Part shown: piece by piece, positions 1 through 5,261 of the stretch | Numbering within the stretch: the first letter of the stretch is position 1 | Layout: every line of letters begins with the position of its first letter | From: Candidatus Roizmanbacteria bacterium RIFCSPHIGHO2_02_FULL_43_11 | Lineage (GTDB): Bacteria > Patescibacteriota > Microgenomatia > UBA1406 > HO2-37-13b | Reading direction: 5' to 3' | DNA: 6,854 nucleotides | NCBI GenBank assembly: GCA_001789515.1 | Contig: MFZT01000014.1 | Coordinates: forward strand, 896-7,749 | Notes under the pieces: generated by a model | Database searches by the model: none | What the model was told of the DNA's origin: nothing | Seen by the model: the letters and a program-made list of their open reading frames with translations, nothing else | Position numbers and translations under genes: made by a program

Positions 1-53
1 ATCATCACAGAAGCTTGCACACATGTTTAAGAGATGACCTCTACGGCCTTACT

Positions 54-1439
54 TTAAACAATACCCAGATCTTTTGTCAGAGTAAACTGCTTTCTACGCA
101 GCCAGTAGTCCTCTTGGCGTGTTAAGTAAGTTGTATCATGAGGGTCTGCAAGTACATATTTAATAGCTTCTTCCAAAAAGATGGTGTTCTGTGATCCTTT
201 GAAAAGCATTATGGCGTTTTTCACGGGATGTTTTTTTAGGTATTTTCCGGCGTCATGGGGACTTGAGAACGCTTTCAAATCCTTATACTTTTTGTTTCCA
301 ATAAGACGTTGATAAATATGTTTTTCCATTAATGGGCCCACGGTATAAAGGTAATCAGCCATGTCAGCAATAGTATCAGCAAGTTCCTCATGCCTCTGTT
401 TTGCTGCAGTGCCCAATTCTCTCATGTCACCTAACACAAATACCAATGGTCGATGTGTTTGCTTCTTCAGCTCAAATGCGAGGCGAATAAGTGTGTGCAT
501 AGCCTCAGGAGAGGCATTATAGGAAGAATCAATAATCAAACTATCTTCAATACCTTTCAACACTGAACTGCGACTAGGCTCCATGGAAAAATTTTTCTCC
601 AAAGCTGCCTTGCTATCGGCAGGCTTTATGCCAAGGTAGAGTGCCACAACAAGAGCAGCAGCACAGGTTTCCTGGTACACTTCAGGCAAAACATACTGCT
701 TGATGGAAATTGCCAGCTTCTGGTGTGTTTCCCCATCTCGGACAAGATAAGAAAAATGTGTCGCATGTGTTGAGACATTGTACGAAGCATACGAAACTTT
801 ATTGATGGAATCCTTTCCAAACGTCCCTTTTTCCATGGCAACCTTTTCAAGAATGTTTCGAACAGGCTTGTTATCACTATTAAATACCGCGAAACGGCAA
901 CGCGGGTTTTCTGTAACAATTTTGCACTTTTCCTGCGCAATTGCCGTAACAATTTTTTCGGCAGTAACAGGTGGTGACACAACTTTTTCAAAGTTCTCCC
1001 CATGAACACCATACGCATTTAAGACAACTGCGATGTCAGGTTTCACAATATCGAGCAAGTAGCTCATGTTTTTTGGGAGAAAGGGATCATCAATTCCCAT
1101 TTCTACCAAAACGTAATCATACTGCTGTAGATACCGCAGTCGAGTTGGAGCAAGTATGAGAATGCGCAACCAATCTTTGATACTCTTATGCAATGAACTA
1201 AATCCAATACTTTCAACTTTCAAACCAAGAATACCAAGAGCCACTCCGGTTTCAGAATTGCCTTTTGTAATAGCATACGTGTGATATTTATCCTTCAGAA
1301 TGGCAAAAAGCATATCACGGGCTGATGTTTTGCCTGCAGAACCAGTAATGCCGATAAAAGTGGCACGGTTGTTTACCAGTGCAAGCTTTGCGAAGATGTG
1401 AATGTAAAGAAGCAGCAATGTAGTGATCAATTTCTTCAT
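54..1439 (-). CDS. murF: Mur ligase family protein, MurF-like, with N-terminal membrane helix
   Basis: Likely UDP-N-acetylmuramoyl-tripeptide--D-alanyl-D-alanine ligase, which adds D-Ala-D-Ala to the peptidoglycan precursor using ATP. The 461-residue product shows the Mur ATP-binding loop GITGSAGKTS (residues 30-39), a GNSETGVALGIL stretch (60-71) matching the MurF substrate segment, VEMG (112-115), KPDIAVVLNAYGVHGENF (133-150) of the central domain, and in the C-terminal domain DSSYNASPEAM (304-314), the MurF hallmark VLGDMRELG (335-343) and KGSQN (414-418). The usual N-terminal substrate-binding domain of roughly 80-100 residues is missing: only 29 residues precede the P-loop, and residues 4-22 are a hydrophobic helix, so the enzyme is probably anchored at the inner membrane face. 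The ATG at 1439 is the first start and lies 7 nt from a good -10 box, suggesting leaderless translation. It is divergent from the sigma gene. Family assignment is firm; MurF rather than another Mur ligase is likely; exact substrate is not proven given DSSYNASP instead of the usual DDSYNANP. Confidence 0.85.
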   Translation of the reverse strand: MKKLITTLLLLYIHIFAKLALVNNRATFIGITGSAGKTSARDMLFAILKDKYHTYAITKGNSETGVALGILGLKVESIGFSSLHKSIKDWLRILILAPTRLRYLQQYDYVLVEMGIDDPFLPKNMSYLLDIVKPDIAVVLNAYGVHGENFEKVVSPPVTAEKIVTAIAQEKCKIVTENPRCRFAVFNSDNKPVRNILEKVAMEKGTFGKDSINKVSYASYNVSTHATHFSYLVRDGETHQKLAISIKQYVLPEVYQETCAAALVVALYLGIKPADSKAALEKNFSMEPSRSSVLKGIEDSLIIDSSYNASPEAMHTLIRLAFELKKQTHRPLVFVLGDMRELGTAAKQRHEELADTIADMADYLYTVGPLMEKHIYQRLIGNKKYKDLKAFSSPHDAGKYLKKHPVKNAIMLFKGSQNTIFLEEAIKYVLADPHDTTYLTRQEDYWLRRKQFTLTKDLGIV

Positions 1440-1463
1440 GAGCTACAGTATATCTGGTACAAT
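1435..1463 (+). promoter_or_regulatory. Extended -10 promoter of the sigma-factor cassette
   Basis: An extended -10 element, TG-G-TACAAT (TG at 1455-1456, hexamer 1458-1463, 5/6 to TATAAT), precedes the sigma factor. The hexamer 17 bp upstream, TTCATG (1435-1440), is a weak -35 and overlaps the murF-like start codon, so the TGn extension would have to compensate. The predicted transcript start is near 1469-1470, giving a leader of about 17 nt. It overlaps the divergent murF promoter, so the two may compete. Confidence 0.4.
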
Positions 1464-1475
1464 GGGTGATATCTA
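1447..1475 (-). promoter_or_regulatory. Promoter of the murF-like gene, probably leaderless
   Basis: Read on the minus strand, a -10 box TATACT (1447-1452, 5/6 to consensus) is preceded after 17 bp by TAGATA (1470-1475, 4/6 to TTGACA). Only 7 nt (1440-1446) separate the -10 box from the start codon at 1439, so the predicted transcript start falls on or beside the ATG. Seen in sequence; promoter activity and leaderless start are inferred. Confidence 0.5.
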
Positions 1476-1486
1476 GAAGTCAGATT

Positions 1487-2065
1487 ATGTCTAAAAAAGA
1501 ACACATACTTCTTAGACGTTTACTTTCGCATGATGAGTCTGCTTTGCATGAGCTGTACGCAGAGTATAAAACACATCTCCTTTTATATATCCAGCGTAGC
1601 CTTGGAAAAGAAGATGCTGAAGAAGTGCTGCAGGATACCTTTATGGCGTTTATTGAAAGTTTGCGTAACTTTCGAGGACAGTCATCTCTCAAAACCTTTC
1701 TGTATGCTATTGCAAAGCGCAAAGTCGTTGATGCTCTGAGACGAAAGAAAGTAAAAAAACTACTGTTTTCTTATCTACCTGAATATGTCGTTGATTCACT
1801 GGCCGTGGTATTTCTCCATGATTCACTGGACAAAGAATACGTTCGGCGCAAAATAGAGCGGGTATTTGATCAACTTCCGCATGATTATGCCCGCATTTTA
1901 AGACTAAAGTATATCGAGGGATATAAAGTACATGCAATTGCGCAGGTTATGGATCTCCCTTTTAAAGCAGCTGAGAGTATGCTGTTTCGGGCCCGGAAGG
2001 CATTTGTAAAAGTGTATACCAAGCATGACAGATCAGATATATTCCCATTTGAGGAAAAGATATAA
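1487..2065 (+). CDS. ECF-type sigma-70 family RNA polymerase sigma factor
   Basis: A two-domain alternative sigma factor of 192 residues, the usual ECF size. Region 2 covers about residues 18-90: the helix HELYAEYKTHLLLYI, the core-binding EEVLQDTFMAFIESL (45-59), then NFRGQSSLKTFLYAIAKRK (61-79) and VDALRRKK of the -10 recognition part. Region 4 covers about 124-176: VFDQLPHDYARILRLKYIEG (126-145), helix-turn-helix HAIAQVMDLPFKAAESMLF (149-167) and a basic RARKAF end. There is no region 1 or 3. The ATG at 1487 is preferred; a GTG at 1466 in the same frame would add seven residues but falls at the predicted transcript start. No Shine-Dalgarno is visible. Its last 41 nt overlap the next gene, a small membrane protein, which is the layout of a sigma/anti-sigma pair. 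The ECF subgroup and target promoters cannot be told from sequence alone. Confidence 0.88.
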   Translation: MSKKEHILLRRLLSHDESALHELYAEYKTHLLLYIQRSLGKEDAEEVLQDTFMAFIESLRNFRGQSSLKTFLYAIAKRKVVDALRRKKVKKLLFSYLPEYVVDSLAVVFLHDSLDKEYVRRKIERVFDQLPHDYARILRLKYIEGYKVHAIAQVMDLPFKAAESMLFRARKAFVKVYTKHDRSDIFPFEEKI

Positions 2066-2261
2066 CGAAGTTTTTTCATTGGAACCAAACGATTTGCACG
2101 TAGCTGTGCTGACTAATTATTTTAAGCGATTGAGTCCATACCTAAAATACCAGCCATTTCGGGCCATTATTCCAGTCTCCTGCCTTATCACGCTGCTCAT
2201 GCTCATTTTTGAACAAGTTACTGTTGTTAAACTTGTCAGCGTTCTTCAATATGGATTTTAG
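2025..2261 (+). CDS. Small single-pass membrane protein, candidate anti-sigma partner
   Basis: Not recognised by family. The 78-residue product has a hydrophilic, mildly basic N-terminal part (1-44, containing HLRKRYNEVF and FKRLSPYLKYQPF), one hydrophobic helix (about 47-62, AIIPVSCLITLLMLIF) and a short tail. It begins with ATG at 2025, 41 nt inside the end of the sigma gene in another frame, and ends with TAG at 2261, inside the next membrane protein gene. Gene overlap on both sides argues for a real, translationally coupled gene rather than a chance frame. A cytoplasmic N-terminus followed by one membrane helix downstream of an ECF sigma factor is the common anti-sigma arrangement, but no ZAS zinc motif (HxxxCxxC) or other anti-sigma signature is visible, so the role is inferred from position only. 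Confidence 0.6.
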   Translation: MTDQIYSHLRKRYNEVFSLEPNDLHVAVLTNYFKRLSPYLKYQPFRAIIPVSCLITLLMLIFEQVTVVKLVSVLQYGF

Positions 2262-2886
2262 TAGTGCTCTTGCCTCAGTTGTTCTTGTGCTGCGCCATTG
2301 TCTGCGTCTTGCAACCTCACCCTATGGCACTATGCGAGAGCTTTCCCGAAAGCATGACTTACTTGAAACAGCATACATTTTTGTGCTTGTCGGGATCTAT
2401 TATATCTGGAGCGCATATATTCGCTTTGGGCCTGGTCATGGCATTATTCCACTGGGCGAGGCCACACGATCCTTTGTGATGTTTTTGATATCTTTCAGCC
2501 TTGTGGTGGGCATCACATATGTGCTTGGGCTTCTATTATCTGCGATGCGCAAGGCCCGGCAAGGAGAGATTTCGACACTGATATACCTCAGCTCTTATGC
2601 ACTCCTGCCAACGTTTATATGGTTTATGGTCACCTCAGTTTTATATATATTCTTCCCTCCCCCGCGTTACTTTACCAGTCTTGGTATTGTCTTTAGTTTT
2701 CTCTTTCTTGCATTTTCTTTGTCGATGTTTTTGTGGAAACTCACTTTATGGTATCTCACGATTAGATTTGCCTTGCAGGCACGATTTATAACGATTGTAG
2801 GAATTATGCTGATATGCGGGCTTATTCTATTGCCATATATAATCATGGCGTATAACCTTGGTCTTTCAAGAGTCCCCTATTTGTGA
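2251..2886 (+). CDS. Polytopic membrane protein, possibly Yip1-like
   Basis: A 211-residue integral membrane protein. Hydrophobic segments lie at about 39-57, 74-96, 109-135, 143-170 and 179-201, giving five or six helices; the first 38 residues look amphipathic/cytosolic with LRLATSPYGTMRELSRKHDL. A short N-terminal cytosolic segment, five or six helices and the LSSYALLPTF segment opening helix 3 resemble bacterial Yip1-domain proteins, whose function is poorly known; this is a tentative likeness, not a motif-level match. The ATG at 2251 gives an 11-nt overlap with the preceding gene; a TTG at 2209 in frame would add 14 residues (MNKLLLLNLSAFFN) but needs a 53-nt overlap. The stop is TGA at 2886. 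As the third member of the sigma cassette it could be a sensor or effector of that pathway, which is inference. Confidence 0.75.
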   Translation: MDFSSALASVVLVLRHCLRLATSPYGTMRELSRKHDLLETAYIFVLVGIYYIWSAYIRFGPGHGIIPLGEATRSFVMFLISFSLVVGITYVLGLLLSAMRKARQGEISTLIYLSSYALLPTFIWFMVTSVLYIFFPPPRYFTSLGIVFSFLFLAFSLSMFLWKLTLWYLTIRFALQARFITIVGIMLICGLILLPYIIMAYNLGLSRVPYL

Positions 2887-2945
2887 ATTGCCGGTGTAAA
2901 ATTTTTGCTTGGCATGACTTTATGCGTATCTGCGACTAATCAGTC

Positions 2946-3551
2946 ATGGGTGTGCAAAGTTTAGAATGGGGTCGCTTATTTTGGGCGAAAAGGTTTGCAG
3001 ACAGGCCTTTGGTGCAATCGGTGGGTCGGGAAACAGAAACTGTTGCTGATATACGTGAACGTCTAATCTTTCCTAGTTCAGAATGGTGGGCTGTGCGCCC
3101 ACATGCGGCAGAGGCAGTTGCAGAAGCCAGCGAAGTGATTGGACCTGAAGGTATGCAAAAATGCTTTTCCTTTGGATGGCACCAAGCAGAGACAATCAAG
3201 AGACTTGGTCATGCCACACCATTTGCCTGGTTTGACATGGCGGGCCATTTATCAACAATCCCTTTTCCTGCTGCTTGGATGGGGTTAAGAGATGGCTCTG
3301 AGCACGTTCCTGTTATAGCGCTACAACAAGCAGAGTCTGTCCACGATTATGTCTGCATCTTGGATTCATTCATGCGTCATGCTCTTAAGGCTGGCAGGCA
3401 AATCACAGTATATGACTGGTGGAAAGATGCCCGCTTGCATCAACATCCTGTTCCCAGGTCTATGGAAGTACATGATATCTTACCTGGAACAATTGAAGCA
3501 AATATTATTGCTGCTCTACTGTATGAAAAGCACGCACCTTGCCAAGCATAG
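2946..3551 (+). CDS. Hypothetical protein rich in tryptophan and histidine
   Basis: I do not recognise this 201-residue protein. It has no signal peptide or membrane helix and appears soluble. It contains nine Trp (8, 13, 47, 48, 78, 95, 111, 158, 159) and eleven His, with paired Trp in SSEWWAVRPH (44-53) and YDWWKDARLHQHP (156-168), an Ala/Glu helix AAEAVAEASEVIGPEGM (54-70), FAWFDMAGH (93-101), and a C-terminal helix TIEANIIAALLYEKH (182-196). Conserved-looking aromatic and His clusters suggest an enzyme or ligand-binding fold, but no catalytic signature is evident. The start is the ATG at 2946, without a Shine-Dalgarno; an ACTAAT -10-like hexamer (2935-2940) ends 5 nt upstream but has no good -35. 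It follows the membrane gene by 59 bp on the same strand and converges on the pilin operon, with 8 bp between the stop codons. It could be a distal member of the sigma cassette or independent. Confidence 0.7.
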   Translation: MGVQSLEWGRLFWAKRFADRPLVQSVGRETETVADIRERLIFPSSEWWAVRPHAAEAVAEASEVIGPEGMQKCFSFGWHQAETIKRLGHATPFAWFDMAGHLSTIPFPAAWMGLRDGSEHVPVIALQQAESVHDYVCILDSFMRHALKAGRQITVYDWWKDARLHQHPVPRSMEVHDILPGTIEANIIAALLYEKHAPCQA

Positions 3552-3559
3552 CGCCCCTA

Positions 3560-3997
3560 TCAGTCCGGGATATTTGGATTATTCGGATCCCCTCCTCCTC
3601 CAACAGGTGGCCGCTTGTTATCAATAGATGGTAACTTAATCTGCAAAATCCCTTTCTCATTATTAATAACTCGAAATACATGTGTCCCCAAAAAGACCCA
3701 AATGATAAATACAGCAATCAGCACAATAATGCCCACAAGTGCACTGACAATTTTTTGCACCGCCTTCGAAAGTTTTTGTGAATCGCCGCCGGAAGTGATG
3801 TAGTCAAGAGCACCCCATAAAAGTATGACAAGAACAGTAATTGCTGCTACAGCGAGCACAACGTTAATAAGAAATCCAAAAACCTGAGAAAAAGTCTCGC
3901 CAACACTGCCTCCGCTTAAAGGAACATCCTTGATCCCTTCTCCAAATACCTTTTTGACATTTTCATCTGTCGTTTGAGCAAGCAGGCTGAACATCAT
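3560..3997 (-). CDS. Type IV secretion pilin-like two-helix membrane protein with Gly/Pro/Asn tail
   Basis: A 145-residue protein resembling the small VirB2/TrbC-like 'T4SS pilin' family common in CPR bacteria, where members may form surface filaments or channels; the actual role there is unproven. Two hydrophobic helices (about 39-62 and 84-107) flank the family hallmark WGALDYITSGGDSQKLSKA (61-79), a short polar hairpin. The N-terminal 38 residues are polar, beginning MMFSLLAQTTDEN without a clear cleaved signal. The C-terminus after KGILQIKLPS is a low-complexity tail NKRPPVGGGGDPNNPNIPD, likely exposed and disordered. The start at 3997 overlaps the stop of the upstream paralogue as ATGA, so translation is probably coupled; a second ATG follows immediately. 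Two neighbouring paralogues in one operon point to a multi-subunit assembly. No VirB4 or other secretion gene lies within the window. Confidence 0.75.
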   Translation of the reverse strand: MMFSLLAQTTDENVKKVFGEGIKDVPLSGGSVGETFSQVFGFLINVVLAVAAITVLVILLWGALDYITSGGDSQKLSKAVQKIVSALVGIIVLIAVFIIWVFLGTHVFRVINNEKGILQIKLPSIDNKRPPVGGGGDPNNPNIPD

Positions 3998-4314
3998 ACA
4001 AGTAAATCGATGTTAAATAAAGATCCGACCAATCGTGTAAAAAAGTATGCAAGGAAAATCAATAAAATGCCAATAAAGCTAAAAACCAGACTATTCCGTG
4101 CCTTCTCCAGTTGCTTTGGATCACCTTGCGACGTCATAAAATCAAAGGCTGCCTTCCCCCCAAAAATCAACAAAAGCAAAAAGGCCCCACCATAAATAAG
4201 TGGAAAGATAATTTCTCCTGCTTCACTGAAACTCGTGAAACATGCTGGCGGAAAATTCTGACAATTGATTGCAGCAGGAGGCTTAATGTCAAGATAGCGG
4301 ATCAAATAGTGCAT
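3994..4314 (-). CDS. Type IV secretion pilin-like two-helix membrane protein with paired cysteines
   Basis: A 106-residue paralogue of the following gene. Two hydrophobic helices (about 36-52 and 77-96) flank GGKAAFDFMTSQGDPKQLEKA (52-72), which aligns with the downstream protein as GxAxDY/FxTSxGDxxxLxKA. Before the first helix lies INCQNFPPACFTSF with Cys19 and Cys25, six residues apart, which could form an outside-facing disulphide; the partner protein has no cysteines. There is no polar C-terminal tail. It is the first gene of the two-gene operon, with the start ATG at 4314 placed 6 nt from the -10 box, and it ends in an ATGA overlap with the second pilin gene. It is divergent from uppS. 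Family likeness is good by motif and topology; the function as a structural pilin is inferred. Confidence 0.72.
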   Translation of the reverse strand: MHYLIRYLDIKPPAAINCQNFPPACFTSFSEAGEIIFPLIYGGAFLLLLIFGGKAAFDFMTSQGDPKQLEKARNSLVFSFIGILLIFLAYFFTRLVGSLFNIDLLV

Positions 4315-4320
4315 ATTCTG

Positions 4321-4349
4321 AGTTTAATAGAGTGCGAATGTAAATGCAA
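4321..4349 (-). promoter_or_regulatory. Promoter of the pilin-like operon, probably leaderless
   Basis: On the minus strand, TTGCAT (4344-4349, 4/6 to TTGACA) is followed after exactly 17 bp by TAAACT (4321-4326, 4/6 to TATAAT). Six nt then lead to the ATG at 4314, so the predicted transcript begins at or within a base or two of the start codon, as for the murF-like gene. An alternative -10, TATTAA, sits 3 bp upstream with a too-short 14-bp spacer. Confidence 0.42.
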
Positions 4350-4380
4350 GAGAGTTCGTACTAACATAACGTACACAGAT

Positions 4381-5088
4381 ATGAGAGGCGACGGCAATGT
4401 TCCAAAACATATTGCGTTAATTTTAGATGGCAACCGGCGCTGGGCCAAAGCACGGGGGCTCGGTGCTCTTTCTGGTCATCGAACTGCAGCTGCATCTTTA
4501 GAAAGCATCCTTCAACGTCTTGATGAATGCGGTGTGGAAACAGTAACACTCTGGGGCTTTTCGACGGAAAATTGGAAAAGAGACACTTTGCAGGTGAAAG
4601 GATTGATGAAGCTCATTGAAGAATTTATCGACAAATATTACCCAAAGGCTCTGGAGAAGCAAATACGAGTTGTGCACTTGGGCAGAAATGATCGCCTCCC
4701 TGCCTCTCTTTTAAAAAAACTTGCACATATACAAGATTCAACAAGACACTTTACGCGCAGGACACTTAATCTTGCTCTTGATTATGGAGGCCGCGATGAA
4801 GTCCTACGTGCAATCAAGCGTTTGCAGTCACAAGGTGTTTCCATAGACACTCTGACAGAGGATGATTTTAACAGTTTTCTTGACACATCAAACGTCCCCA
4901 ATCCTGAGCCGGATTTAATTATTCGCACTGGAGGCGAACAGCGTCTATCAGGTTTTATGATCTGGCAAGCAGTGTATGCAGAGTACTATTTTGAACAGAA
5001 ATTATTACCAGACATTACCCCAGCGGATATTGATCGTATTCTTGATAACTACGCTGTAAGAGAACGCCGTTTTGGGGGAGGAAAATAA
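4381..5088 (+). CDS. uppS: Undecaprenyl diphosphate synthase (cis-prenyltransferase)
   Basis: Condenses isopentenyl diphosphate units onto farnesyl diphosphate in cis configuration to make the C55 lipid carrier for peptidoglycan and surface glycans; soluble or membrane-associated. The 235-residue product has all conserved regions: PKHIALILDGNRRWAK (8-23) with catalytic Asp16, GHRTA (32-36), WGFSTENWKR (58-67), LALDYGGRDEVLRAI (131-145), and PDLIIRTGGEQRLSGF (177-192) with the diphosphate-binding Arg183, Arg188 and Ser190, then IWQAVYAEYYF with Glu201 and RERRFGGGK at the end. Two small departures: Arg19 where E. coli has Gly in DGNGRW, a known variant, and Gly191 where RLSNF is usual. The ATG at 4381 places PKHIA at the usual distance; the frame is open further upstream to 4111 but that part is antisense to the pilin gene. 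The gene ends in tandem stops TAA TAG. No Shine-Dalgarno or convincing promoter is seen in the 66-bp divergent spacer. Confidence 0.95.
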   Translation: MRGDGNVPKHIALILDGNRRWAKARGLGALSGHRTAAASLESILQRLDECGVETVTLWGFSTENWKRDTLQVKGLMKLIEEFIDKYYPKALEKQIRVVHLGRNDRLPASLLKKLAHIQDSTRHFTRRTLNLALDYGGRDEVLRAIKRLQSQGVSIDTLTEDDFNSFLDTSNVPNPEPDLIIRTGGEQRLSGFMIWQAVYAEYYFEQKLLPDITPADIDRILDNYAVRERRFGGGK

Positions 5089-5190
5089 TAGCGAGATTTA
5101 GAAATGACTTATGCCTAAACCTGTGTTTTAAAATCACTTCGAACGATAAAAACCTCTCATAACAATCCCCGCAGGATAAGCGGAAAATAC

Positions 5191-5219
5191 TGGAAAAAAA
5201 CTTTTCTAATGTTTATACT
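5191..5219 (+). promoter_or_regulatory. Putative promoter of the Fic gene
   Basis: A -10 box TATACT (5214-5219, 5/6) follows TGGAAA (5191-5196, 4/6 to TTGACA) after 17 bp. The predicted transcript start near 5226 gives a leader of about 36 nt to the GTG at 5262. The rest of the 173-bp spacer 5089-5261 shows no gene; a 4-bp stem CCGC/GCGG (5169-5172 with 5180-5183) is too short to call a terminator. Confidence 0.42.
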
Positions 5220-5261
5220 GTCTTGCAATTAGCCAATCATTTGTCTATCAAACCCTGAGCA

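Noticed and set aside
1..53. Possible start of another minus-strand gene at 24 (ATG TGT GCA AGC...), 29 nt after the murF-like stop.
   Set aside because: Only eight codons remain before the window edge; no way to tell a gene from chance.
626..1159. Open frames of 60-130 codons on both strands inside the murF-like gene.
   Set aside because: They lie wholly within a gene with clear Mur ligase motifs, and their products are basic, low-order sequences typical of shadow frames.
2264..2791. Two hydrophobic plus-strand frames (2264-2479, 2597-2791) within the polytopic membrane gene.
   Set aside because: Alternate-frame readings of T-rich membrane-helix codons; no independent start signals or homology.
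2884..2945. Possible UGA recoding: reading through the TGA at 2884-2886 continues the membrane protein frame, as would happen in lineages that read UGA as Gly.
   Set aside because: Other genes here (first pilin, Fic, 137-residue protein) also end properly at TGA, and no family motif continues past the stop.
4111..4380. In-frame upstream extension of uppS by 90 codons.
   Set aside because: It is antisense to the first pilin gene, and UppS homologues begin shortly before the PKHIA segment, as the ATG at 4381 gives.
5166..5187. Possible terminator after uppS (CCGC/GCGG stem followed by AAAA).
   Set aside because: A 4-bp stem with a 7-nt loop and A rather than T tract on the plus strand is not a credible terminator.
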